DNA of 9,645 nt from NCBI GenBank assembly GCA_002083565.1, contig MSXM01000002.1:54661-64305 (forward strand), given 5' to 3'. Under the pieces are notes generated by a model. The model ran no database searches. It was not told the DNA's origin and saw only the letters and a program-made list of their open reading frames with translations. The position numbers and the translations under genes were made by a program. Source of the stretch: Nitrospira sp. ST-bin4 (GTDB taxonomy: Bacteria; Nitrospirota; Nitrospiria; Nitrospirales; Nitrospiraceae). Positions 1 through 5,824 of the stretch are shown here, piece by piece. Positions within the stretch are counted from its first letter, which is position 1; every line of letters begins with the position of its first letter.

Positions 1-1
1 C

Positions 2-460
2 GGCGAGTGGCTCCTCTTTCTCCATGCCGATACAGTCCTTCCGGAGGGAGCGATCGAGCGGCTGAACAAGATGGAGGCAGATCGCACGATTCAAGCCGGC
101 GGGTTCATGCATCAATTTTCAGGAGACGATTGGCGGCTCAAGGCGATCTCGTTTCTAGACAATTTCCGCTGCACCAGAAGCCGGATCATCTATGGCGATC
201 AGGCCCTCTTTGTCCGGCGTTCTCTGTTCGAGCGGTTGAAGGGATTTCCCAACCAACCGATTCTTGAAGATGTCGTTTTCTGTGAACGGCTCATCAAGGC
301 GACGGAACCGCTTCTGCTCTTCCCTCCTGTTATCACCGATGCCCGCAAGTTTCTGAAGATGGGCGTCTGGCGAAGTTTCCTCCGCGTCTTGCTCATTATT
401 CTTCACGTCGAATACCGCCTGCCGGTTTTGCCACGTGCGTTTTTCCAAGACATTCGCTAG
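2..460 (+). CDS. Family-2 glycosyltransferase, C-terminal part (TIGR04283-like), 5' end outside window
   Basis: The frame is open from the first bases of the window to a TAG at 458-460, so only about 152 C-terminal residues are visible. Early in the fragment is WLLFLHADTVLP; its HAD triplet sits where GT-A family-2 enzymes carry the DxD metal/nucleotide-sugar site. Further on comes IIYGDQALFVRR, then a GFP and an ILEDVVFCERL segment, which supplies the acidic ED of the acceptor/catalytic region. This order (HADT, GDQ, EDV) is typical of the TIGR04283 group, named rSAM/selenodomain-associated transferase 2, whose substrates are unknown. The C-terminus is basic and hydrophobic (about residues 115-140) and may touch the membrane. 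The gene ends 63 nt before the next one, which has its own promoter candidate, so I do not place it in the following operon. Family assignment is fairly secure; the substrate is not known. Confidence 0.85.
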   Translation, partial: GEWLLFLHADTVLPEGAIERLNKMEADRTIQAGGFMHQFSGDDWRLKAISFLDNFRCTRSRIIYGDQALFVRRSLFERLKGFPNQPILEDVVFCERLIKATEPLLLFPPVITDARKFLKMGVWRSFLRVLLIILHVEYRLPVLPRAFFQDIR

Positions 461-464
461 CTCC

Positions 465-494
465 GTTTACCTTTCTTCCTCCCCTCCGTCTAAT
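465..494 (+). promoter_or_regulatory. Candidate ECF sigma promoter upstream of the lipoprotein/DUF5666 operon
   Basis: GTTTACC (465-471), a 13-nt pyrimidine-rich spacer, and TCCGTCTAAT (485-494). The same two blocks with the same spacing occur at 4390-4419 in front of the sigma factor gene. CGTCTAA is a classic -10 type for ECF sigma factors, and TTTACC lies 16 nt upstream of GTCTAA, a normal ECF spacing. The -35 is not the common GGAAC type, so the sigma group may have its own -35 preference. Transcription would start near 500, giving a leader of about 24 nt before the ATG at 524. Confidence 0.7.
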
Positions 495-523
495 CCATCA
501 GACGAGGACGGAAGGAGGGCTCC

Positions 524-964
524 ATGCAACAGATCCATACCAAGACGGGCGCGCTGATCATTTCACTGACACTGCTGCTGTCGGGCTGTACCTCAACATT
601 GGTTCGCGACGACGTGAAGCGCACCGCCGGATTGGAGGGCCACTGTTCCGGGAGTGAGTGGGTGGACGATTCATCGATAGCGGTATTGCCGGTGCCGATT
701 GTCGCTTTCATCGTGCCTCATTTCGATCTCAATAAAGTCTCCAGTGAGCCCTATCTGAACCGCTGTGGAGGCTCCACAAGGGTCGTCAACCGTGACGTAT
801 CGGTCAATCGCATCGCCTGTCTTCCGGCTGGCCTCACGAGAATCGTCACGCTTGGTGTGTGGCAATGGTGTCCGGCGCGTGTTACCTGGTCGGCGGATGT
901 TCTGGGCGAGGCGCCGCAGCCGGCGAGCGCTCGACCGGTCGATCGTTCAAATCAGAAATCTTAA
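524..964 (+). CDS. Small periplasm-facing lipoprotein with Bor/Iss-like C-terminal pattern
   Basis: A 146-residue protein. A hydrophobic signal (residues 9-21) ends in the lipobox L19-S20-G21-C22, so it is predicted to be exported and lipidated at C22. The mature part has four further cysteines (C41, C81, C99, C116), an even number that could form disulfides. Residues 80-121 read RCGG, then a valine-rich strand, then LTRIVTLGVWQ followed by C116. This CGG...TLG(I/V) spacing recalls the Bor/Iss/YnfA-type lipoproteins of phage lambda and enterobacteria. That resemblance is from memory and weak, so I give no symbol. The start has a clear Shine-Dalgarno (GGAAGGAGGG at 510-519, 4 nt before ATG). 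It is the first gene of a likely operon, 29 nt before the DUF5666 gene, and lies directly behind the ECF promoter candidate. The C-terminal 20 residues are polar and probably disordered. Confidence 0.8.
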   Translation: MQQIHTKTGALIISLTLLLSGCTSTLVRDDVKRTAGLEGHCSGSEWVDDSSIAVLPVPIVAFIVPHFDLNKVSSEPYLNRCGGSTRVVNRDVSVNRIACLPAGLTRIVTLGVWQWCPARVTWSADVLGEAPQPASARPVDRSNQKS

Positions 965-981
965 TCATCAACTTATCAAAC

Positions 982-986
982 AGGAG
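982..986 (+). promoter_or_regulatory. Ribosome binding site deciding the start of the DUF5666 lipoprotein
   Basis: AGGAG followed by a 7-nt spacer to ATG 994. The same reading frame is open upstream to an ATG at 859 inside the preceding gene, but that ATG has no Shine-Dalgarno, and starting there would bury the signal peptide about 45 residues into the protein. This site fixes the start at 994. Confidence 0.8.
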
Positions 987-993
987 TGTAGCT

Positions 994-2466
994 ATGAGAC
1001 AGTCATCGGTTTTGTTCACGCTTCTCGGTGTGGTCGGACTGGCGGGATTAATGACCGCGTGCAGCGACGGTTCTCCGTCGGCATCCGCCAGTGCAGGCGG
1101 AGCCAGTGGAAGCGGATCGGCCTCGGCGTCGGGGACCGTTACCGGGTTCGGCAGCATCATCGTCAATGGCAAACGGTTCGAGACAGAAGCCGCCTCCGTG
1201 AGCATTGACGACCAGCCGTCAAGTCAGTGCGCTGTTAGTCCAACCAACCGGTGTGGTCTTCAGGAGGGTATGACGGTGAAGGTGTCGGGCTCATTTAACG
1301 GCTCGACGAACCGCGCGGCCAATATCGTCCAGGAAGACACGCTGGAAGGGCCGATTACAAGCGTGGATTTTACCAATAGTCAATTTGCGGTGTTGGGGCA
1401 GATGGTCCTGGTGGACGACACCACAAAATTCGATTCCGGGGTCAGTCTCAATAACCTGCTTCCTGGTCAGCTCGTGGAGGTCAGCGGGTTTGTAAAATCT
1501 GACGGGGTGATCGCCGCCAGCTTAATTGAGCGCAAGCCCGGAACCGGTTGCTCAGCTATCTGCGAGGTAAAGGGGACCGTCAGGAATCACAATGCCGGGC
1601 TCGCGACCTTCCAAATCGGCGGACTGACCGTTATCTATGACAACGCCACGCTTATCAACGATATGCCGGTACCGACCGGCAGTAACTGGAACGGCATTTT
1701 TGTCGAAGTGAAAGGAACAGGTTTCGATGCCACGACAACGACCCTCACTGCTACGAAAGTTGAACCGGAAAATGAGGGCATCGGCAATGTGGTTGATAAA
1801 TTTGAGGTCGAAGGGTTTGTGACACAGGCCGGTACACCGAATGGCAATATTATCGACTTCACCATCGGCACCACTCCGGTGAGAACCACGGCGAACACGG
1901 AGTTTCGTGGCGGGACAGTCGATGAAATCGTGGTCGGCGCCAAAATGTCTGCGGAAGGCCGCTTCGATGGCACCACCCTCATTGCAAGGCATGTGAAATT
2001 CCATGAGAGTGTCAGATTGGAAGGCGACATCGAAACGATAGGAACAAACTCCTTAACGCTCAAAGGGCTCCCGGGTATAACTGTTACCGTGAATAGTCAG
2101 ACGGAATTCAAAGCCAATGGCGGGGTAACCATCAACAACTTGAGCGATTTAGCGATCAACAACCATATCCGGGTTCGTGGTCGCGTCAGCGGCACTAATT
2201 CGGTCATCGCCACACGCATCCAGCTGCGCTCTTCCGACAATGATGTCGATCTGCAAGGGCCGGTGCAGGCGGCGTCTGATCCAACCTTGACGATCCTTGG
2301 TGTAACGGTCGATACGACCGGTGTTACTCAATTTGAAGGAGTCGATGACGGGCCTATGAGCCGCGCGGCTTTCTTCGCCGCCGTGCAAGTTGGGACGCTG
2401 GTTAAGGTGAAGGGCACATTGAATGGAATCGTTGTGACATGGGACGAAGCGGAGTTGGAGGATTAA
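994..2466 (+). CDS. Lipoprotein with six tandem DUF5666-like beta repeats
   Basis: A 490-residue protein. The signal peptide ends in LMTAC (Cys at about residue 23), a lipobox, followed by a Gly/Ala/Ser linker to about residue 44. The rest is six related segments of about 70-80 residues beginning near residues 45, 117, 190, 270, 340 and 418. Each has the DUF5666 layout: an opening xxGxI/V strand (VTGFGSI, LEGPITS, EVKGTV, EVEGFV, LEGDIE, LQGPVQ), a middle T-x-F or similar strand, a G-x-x-V-x-V-x-G turn (GMTVKVSG, GQLVEVSG, THE fifth NHIRVRG, the sixth GTLVKVKG), and a closing A-x-x-I/V strand. DUF5666 is a small OB-like beta domain of unknown function found in exported bacterial proteins, often in tandem. 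No catalytic motif is visible, so a structural or ligand-binding envelope role is likely. It is co-directional with both neighbours (gaps 29 and 66 nt) and probably co-transcribed from the 465-494 promoter. Confidence 0.85.
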   Translation: MRQSSVLFTLLGVVGLAGLMTACSDGSPSASASAGGASGSGSASASGTVTGFGSIIVNGKRFETEAASVSIDDQPSSQCAVSPTNRCGLQEGMTVKVSGSFNGSTNRAANIVQEDTLEGPITSVDFTNSQFAVLGQMVLVDDTTKFDSGVSLNNLLPGQLVEVSGFVKSDGVIAASLIERKPGTGCSAICEVKGTVRNHNAGLATFQIGGLTVIYDNATLINDMPVPTGSNWNGIFVEVKGTGFDATTTTLTATKVEPENEGIGNVVDKFEVEGFVTQAGTPNGNIIDFTIGTTPVRTTANTEFRGGTVDEIVVGAKMSAEGRFDGTTLIARHVKFHESVRLEGDIETIGTNSLTLKGLPGITVTVNSQTEFKANGGVTINNLSDLAINNHIRVRGRVSGTNSVIATRIQLRSSDNDVDLQGPVQAASDPTLTILGVTVDTTGVTQFEGVDDGPMSRAAFFAAVQVGTLVKVKGTLNGIVVTWDEAELED

Positions 2467-2532
2467 GTAGGCGCGCTGCAGTTCGCTGGGTAGAATCAGT
2501 CAACAGTGTGAATTGGAAAAAGGAGATTCACG

Positions 2533-3264
2533 ATGAATCGTAGCAGTTGGAAAGAAATTATCCTGGGCACGATCGCCGGACTCTCGCTGCTGACGTCGCC
2601 CGCGATAGGGCAGATGAGCAACCCAGCGGAAGAGCCGCCGGCACGTACGGATAATCGCGGTCATGGTTCACTGAACAGCGGGCCAGGCTCGATGAATAGC
2701 GGACGCGATGACGGCGATAACGGCCACAGAGGAAGGCACGGCCATGACCGTACGGTCGTGGCTCAGGCCACCGATGATGTACGCCAGGAAGATCGGCGGG
2801 AAGATCGAAGGGCCGACCGGCAACAAGACCGCCGTGAGGACCGTCAGGCCGACCGTCGTGAAGATCGGCAGATGGACCGACGAGAGGACCGGCGTGAAGA
2901 CCGTCAAGTTGATCGGCGCGAGGATCGACAGATGGACCGGATGGAAGATCGCCGGTCCAACTCCGGTGGTGAACTGCGGGGGCTGGATCGGGCCGATCGC
3001 GTTGCCGGTGAGCATGGGCGAGAAGGCCGGGAGAATGCTCGTGCCGCCCAGATGGATCGCCCGAACAGGCCGGACAGAGTGGACCGTCCTGACAAACTCG
3101 ACAGGCCGGAGAGACCGAACAGACCCGAGAGGCCTGACCGGCCAGATCGTATGGAACGACCGGAACGTCCGGATAGACCTGACCGTCCGGAGCGTCCAGA
3201 GCGTCCGGAACGGCCAGAACGACCGGAACGGCCGGACAAACCGGAGCGGTCCGGCCGGAACTAA
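2533..3264 (+). CDS. Secreted Asp/Arg-rich polyampholyte repeat protein (DRxx and [DE]RP repeats)
   Basis: A 243-residue protein with a signal peptide (basic start, hydrophobic core about 9-24, likely cleavage near AIG/Q27) and then no globular-looking sequence. Residues 27-80 are polar and rich in Gly, Asn, His and Asp. Residues 87-141 are thirteen tandem tetrapeptides DRxx (DRRE, DRQA, DRQM and so on) plus a final DRR, predicted to be a charged, probably helical rod. After a short spacer, residues 175-240 are 22 tripeptides of the form [D/E/N]-[R/K]-[P/x], mostly ERP or DRP, a proline-rich extended segment. The whole is a near-balanced polyampholyte. A strong Shine-Dalgarno (AAAGGAG at 2519-2525, 7 nt from ATG) fixes the start. 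It is the last gene of the operon before the hairpin at 3298-3340. The function is unknown; binding to polysaccharide, nucleic acid, metal or mineral surfaces is conceivable but unsupported. A second protein in the window (6219-7160) ends in the same kind of triplet tail. Confidence 0.8.
   Translation: MNRSSWKEIILGTIAGLSLLTSPAIGQMSNPAEEPPARTDNRGHGSLNSGPGSMNSGRDDGDNGHRGRHGHDRTVVAQATDDVRQEDRREDRRADRQQDRREDRQADRREDRQMDRREDRREDRQVDRREDRQMDRMEDRRSNSGGELRGLDRADRVAGEHGREGRENARAAQMDRPNRPDRVDRPDKLDRPERPNRPERPDRPDRMERPERPDRPDRPERPERPERPERPERPDKPERSGRN
2791..2955 (+). repeat. Tandem 12-nt coding repeat (DRxx units)
   Basis: Thirteen consecutive 12-nt units plus a 9-nt remainder encode DRxx. Units are diverged at the third codon position (GAT/GAC, CGG/CGT/CGC/CGA) while the protein pattern is kept, which suggests selection on the protein rather than recent slippage. 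RRE and RQ(A/M/V) units partly alternate. Confidence 0.8.
3055..3252 (+). repeat. Tandem 9-nt coding repeat ([D/E]RP units)
   Basis: Twenty-two consecutive 9-nt units encode [D/E/N]-[R/K]-[P/V/L/M/S]. The 3' end (about 3187-3237) is the most regular, with successive GAR-CGN-CCN codons giving ERP repeats, and so is the most likely place for length variation by slippage. Confidence 0.8.
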
Positions 3265-3297
3265 TACAGCAGGCGTATCGTATTGGAAGATGATTGG

Positions 3298-3340
3298 AAG
3301 CCGGGTGTCATGAACATATGGCGCCCGGCTTTCGGTTTAT
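3298..3340 (+). terminator. Hairpin, probable rho-independent terminator of the 524-3264 operon
   Basis: AAGCCGGGTG (3298-3307) pairs with CGCCCGGCTT (3322-3331) over 10 bp with one G-T wobble. The inner TCAT/ATGG (3308-3311 with 3318-3321) extends the stem to about 14 bp, leaving a 6-nt loop. It is followed by TTTCGGTTTAT, an interrupted U tract. It lies 33 nt after the stop codon of the repeat-protein gene. The broken U run makes it less than ideal, but stem strength and position fit a terminator. Confidence 0.65.
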
Positions 3341-3354
3341 GCAGGCCGCAACCG

Positions 3355-3383
3355 TTGAACAAGAATCGGTTTCACTGTACGCT
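3355..3383 (+). promoter_or_regulatory. Weak candidate housekeeping promoter for the outer-membrane barrel gene
   Basis: TTGAAC (3355-3360), a 17-nt spacer, then TACGCT (3378-3383). The -35 matches four of six consensus bases and the -10 only three. It lies between the terminator hairpin and the barrel gene, where a promoter is expected. No copy of the ECF-type promoter seen elsewhere in the window is present here. Confidence 0.3.
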
Positions 3384-3387
3384 GGCC

Positions 3388-3403
3388 GGGGCCGGAGAGC
3401 CCC
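3388..3403 (+). other. Short GC hairpin in the leader of the barrel gene
   Basis: GGGGC (3388-3392) and GCCCC (3399-3403) flank the 6-nt loop CGGAGA. It sits 35 nt upstream of the barrel start and has no U tract, so it is not a terminator by itself. I do not recognise a riboswitch class. Confidence 0.3.
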
Positions 3404-3438
3404 AGAGCGAAAGCTGACGAGGAGTAACAGCAGGAGCC

Positions 3439-4365
3439 ATGATGCATCGAGACATTATGAAACAATGGTGGTCGGTGATGGGTGTGGTCGTTGTATGTGC
3501 TGTCGCATTTGCACCGGGGTTTGCGCCGGCGGCGGAGAATCAAAGGGGTGCTCAGGAACTAGGGCCGGCTACTGAAAGAAACTGGCAAGTCGGGATTACA
3601 CCCAGCTACAGCAGCGGAAATTTCGGCACCAACACCACGAGTGAGTTCGTGTACGTCCCCACGTCGATCCGGCGGCTCTTTCGAGATGGTGATGTCACGG
3701 TCGTCATCCCGTTTGTGTCTGTGACGAGCAACGGCACGGCGACCCTGGTTGGCGGCCAGCCGACACCGATAGGCGAGGATTGTTATCGGCGCAGCGGCAC
3801 GGAATTCCGTTTTGACAAGCCGGAATGTGTGGCGTTGCTCAACTCTGGTCAGTTGGGCGCCAGACAACAGAAGGTGACCCATTCCGGGCTGGGCGATATT
3901 ATTCTCAGAGGGCGCTACTACGCCGTGGAGGAGCAGGGGTTCCTCCCGCTCATTGCCCTGACGGCCCGCATCAAGGTACCGACTGCCGATGAGGGCAAAG
4001 GCCTCGGTACCGGCGCCCTCGACCACGGCTACGGTGTGGAAATGTCCAAGCGGTTCGGCGGTAACTGGATCGGGTTTTTCGACGGCGGCTACAACTTCAT
4101 CGGAGATCCGGATGGACGGGAGCTTCGAAATCAATATTGGTATGACGTCGGAGGCGGGTATTACTTCACCAGGGATTTCTTGGTGAGCGCCTATTACGAA
4201 GAGTATCGTTCTCTGGTGGCCGATTTTGTAAACATCAGGGATGTCTTTTTTGCATTCAACTACAAAGCCTCGGATGCCTGGCGGTATAACGGTGGGGTCA
4301 CCGTCGGTCTTTCCAACGGAGCGCCGGATTATGGGGTGTCGCTTGGCACCAGCTACAGATTCTAG
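3439..4365 (+). CDS. Outer-membrane beta-barrel protein, Phenol_MetA_deg/transporter-like
   Basis: A 308-residue protein. The signal peptide spans roughly residues 8-32, with cleavage likely after APAA. The mature chain is made of alternating amphipathic strands rich in aromatic and Gly residues (YYAVEEQG, GFFDGGYNFIG, YWYDVGGGYYF, VSAYYEEY) and ends SLGTSYRF, the terminal Phe signature used by the BAM machinery. The central segment GLGDIILRGRYY ... ARIKVPTADEGKGLGTG (about 150-192) matches the pattern of the PF13557 family (MetA-pathway phenol degradation / putative outer-membrane transporters), whose real substrates are mostly unknown. Two cysteines (C115, C130) lie in a long, probably surface-exposed loop. 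The start is ambiguous: AGGAG at 3432-3436 is only 2 nt from ATG 3439 and 5 nt from ATG 3442, so 3442 may be the true start; GAGGAG at 3419-3424 is a more distant option. The gene lies between the two ECF-controlled operons but lacks their promoter sequence. Confidence 0.8.
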   Translation: MMHRDIMKQWWSVMGVVVVCAVAFAPGFAPAAENQRGAQELGPATERNWQVGITPSYSSGNFGTNTTSEFVYVPTSIRRLFRDGDVTVVIPFVSVTSNGTATLVGGQPTPIGEDCYRRSGTEFRFDKPECVALLNSGQLGARQQKVTHSGLGDIILRGRYYAVEEQGFLPLIALTARIKVPTADEGKGLGTGALDHGYGVEMSKRFGGNWIGFFDGGYNFIGDPDGRELRNQYWYDVGGGYYFTRDFLVSAYYEEYRSLVADFVNIRDVFFAFNYKASDAWRYNGGVTVGLSNGAPDYGVSLGTSYRF

Positions 4366-4389
4366 CCCTTATTCAACGCCGTCATGGCT

Positions 4390-4419
4390 GTTTACCTTCC
4401 CTCTCATTATCCGTCTAAT
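4390..4419 (+). promoter_or_regulatory. Candidate ECF (autoregulatory) promoter upstream of the sigma factor operon
   Basis: GTTTACC (4390-4396), a 13-nt spacer, and TCCGTCTAAT (4410-4419), identical in both blocks and spacing to 465-494. The spacers are both pyrimidine-rich, and both begin with TT. It lies 62 nt before the sigma start, as expected for an ECF factor that transcribes its own gene. A leader of about 57 nt would follow. Confidence 0.72.
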
Positions 4420-4481
4420 GATACAAGCAGGCCGATGCAGACGGTCCAACGGAAGTAAGCCAGGCTGACTGGAGCAGGATC

Positions 4482-5063
4482 ATGCCGTTGGATCGACAGG
4501 ACGAGCCCAGCGATGCGCAACTTGTGGCGCGCAGCCTCGCTCAAGACCAAGCGGCCTTCGGGCAGCTGATTGACCGGCATGCGTCCGCGATCGTCAACCT
4601 TAGTTATCGGATGGTAGGCAATCGCGCAGAAGCGGAAGATTTGGCGCAGGAGACGTTTCTCGCGGCGTACAAAGCCCTATCGACGTTTCGAGCCGACTCG
4701 AAGTTTTCAACCTGGCTCTACCGTATCGCCACGAATAAGTGCAAAGATTGGCTCAGGGTCAAGAGGCCGGGGCAAGGGCAGTACGATCTGGACGCGGATG
4801 AGAGTCTGGATCTCTATGTGACGGAAGACCGAACCCCGGAAGTGCTGTTGTCCCGGCAGCAGGTCGCCCAGGAGTTGGAGCAGGCGATTCAGCGATTGCC
4901 GCCGCTCTATCGAGAGGCCTTCGTGCTGAAGCATGTCGAAGGATTGAGTTATGAGGAGATGGAGGACATTCTCGGCGTGAGCGGCGATACCTTAAAAATG
5001 CGTGTGTATAAGGGGCGGGTGCAGCTGAGCCGGGAACTGGCGGCACTGAACCCGATTCGATAG
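4482..5063 (+). CDS. ECF-family RNA polymerase sigma factor (RpoE/SigW type)
   Basis: A 193-residue protein, the normal size for a two-domain ECF sigma. Region 2 spans about 24-93: AFGQLIDRHASAIVNLSYR, the core-binding DLAQETFLAAYKAL (53-66), and the -10 recognition part TFRADSKFSTWLYRIATNKCKDWLR. A short acidic linker (about 100-125, DLDADESLDLYVTEDRTPE) leads to region 4 (about 131-185), with LPPLYREAFVLKHVEGLSYEEMEDILGVS and the recognition helix DTLKMRVYKGRVQL. There is no region 1.1 or 3. The start has a GGAGCAGGA Shine-Dalgarno at 4471-4479. The stop is 18 nt before a membrane anti-sigma gene, the usual operon order. The promoter-like sequence at 4390-4419 and its twin at 465-494 suggest it activates its own operon and the 524-3264 operon. 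The ECF subgroup cannot be assigned by eye. Confidence 0.95.
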   Translation: MPLDRQDEPSDAQLVARSLAQDQAAFGQLIDRHASAIVNLSYRMVGNRAEAEDLAQETFLAAYKALSTFRADSKFSTWLYRIATNKCKDWLRVKRPGQGQYDLDADESLDLYVTEDRTPEVLLSRQQVAQELEQAIQRLPPLYREAFVLKHVEGLSYEEMEDILGVSGDTLKMRVYKGRVQLSRELAALNPIR

Positions 5064-5081
5064 TACCGGCGCACAAGCGGG

Positions 5082-5771
5082 ATGGTTCCTATGAATAACC
5101 ACGATCTTTTGGTTCAACGGTTTCTCGACAATGAATTGTCTCCGGGGGAGCGAACGGCGTTTCTTCAGGCGGTGGATGCCGATGCTGCGCTGCGCCGGCA
5201 CTGGCTGAATCTTGAGGTGATCGCTGCGGAAGCAGCACAATTGCCGAAGATCGTGCCCTCGGCACAATTTCTCGGCCGGTTGAAGGCTCAGGTGGTTCCT
5301 TCATCTCCCGGTCTCTGGACTCGTCTGTGTGCCGCTGTCACGACGCCGCGTACGCTCGAGTGGAATCTTGCCGGAGCGATGGCGGCGGGCTGTATCGCTG
5401 TCGTGGCCGTGGCGGGATTGCTCAGGCTGGCGCCGGAACGGATTGTGGAGGTGCCCATCGCAGGCACGCCGGCGCAGACCGCTTCATTCGATACCTCGTC
5501 AGAGCCCAAAGTGTTCGTGCGTCTGATACTCGTGCAACCCAATGCGCAATCCGTGTCGGTTGCAGGAGATTTCAACGGATGGAATCCGGCCCAAACCAAG
5601 TTGGACCGGACGGATGGAGGGGTCTGGACCGTGACGATTCCGCTCAAGCCGGGCCGCTATGAATATATGTTCGTCGTCAATGGGAAGCAATGGATCGCCG
5701 ATCCTCTTGCGGCTGAAGATGCCGGCGATGGATTTGGCTCACAAAATGCGGTGCTCGATGTGGCCATTTAG
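5082..5771 (+). CDS. Membrane anti-sigma factor with periplasmic CBM48/AMPK-type glycan-binding domain
   Basis: A 229-residue protein with three parts. Residues 1-90 are a cytoplasmic anti-sigma-like helical domain that starts LLVQRFLDNELSPGERTAF, the opening typical of anti-sigma domains, but lacks the HxxxCxxC zinc motif. Residues about 96-114 form one transmembrane helix (LAGAMAAGCIAVVAVAGLL). Residues 144-229 are a CBM48 / AMPK glycogen-binding-type beta sandwich: VRLILVQPNAQSVSVAGDFNGW (G162-W167), VWTVTIPLKPGRYEYMFVV, W near 192, then DGFGSQNAVLDV. The order implies sigma binding inside and glycan (or protein) sensing in the periplasm. The gene follows the sigma gene by 18 nt. Two starts are possible: ATG 5082, and ATG 5091 with an SD-like GGGA 8 nt upstream; I list the longer. 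Release of the sigma by ligand binding or by proteolysis is inference; the ligand is unknown. Confidence 0.88.
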   Translation: MVPMNNHDLLVQRFLDNELSPGERTAFLQAVDADAALRRHWLNLEVIAAEAAQLPKIVPSAQFLGRLKAQVVPSSPGLWTRLCAAVTTPRTLEWNLAGAMAAGCIAVVAVAGLLRLAPERIVEVPIAGTPAQTASFDTSSEPKVFVRLILVQPNAQSVSVAGDFNGWNPAQTKLDRTDGGVWTVTIPLKPGRYEYMFVVNGKQWIADPLAAEDAGDGFGSQNAVLDVAI

Positions 5772-5824
5772 TGCAAACCGGGGAGTGCTTGCAACGGGCC
5801 TGAGCCTCCAGTACTCTCTCGCGC

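Noticed and set aside
483..507. Hairpin CCTCCGTCT / AGACGAGG considered as a terminator of the glycosyltransferase gene
   Set aside because: The stem has a bulge and no U tract, and its left arm coincides with the predicted ECF -10 element, which is matched base for base at 4410-4419 where no such hairpin exists. The promoter reading explains it better. A dyad operator cannot be excluded.
859..993. N-terminal extension of the DUF5666 lipoprotein to ATG 859
   Set aside because: It overlaps the preceding gene by over 100 nt, lacks a Shine-Dalgarno, and would place the lipoprotein signal in the interior.
3055..3252. Repeat arrays at 2791-2955, 3055-3252 and 7035-7142 considered as CRISPR or a satellite
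   Set aside because: The units are 9 or 12 nt, contiguous with no spacers, in frame within genes, and vary at synonymous positions.
2668..3313. Long open frames on both strands across the repeat gene, including an antisense frame reading as SGR repeats
   Set aside because: They are by-products of the 9- and 12-nt periodic, stop-poor coding repeats. The + frame at 2533 has a strong Shine-Dalgarno and signal peptide; the others have neither convincing starts nor plausible proteins.
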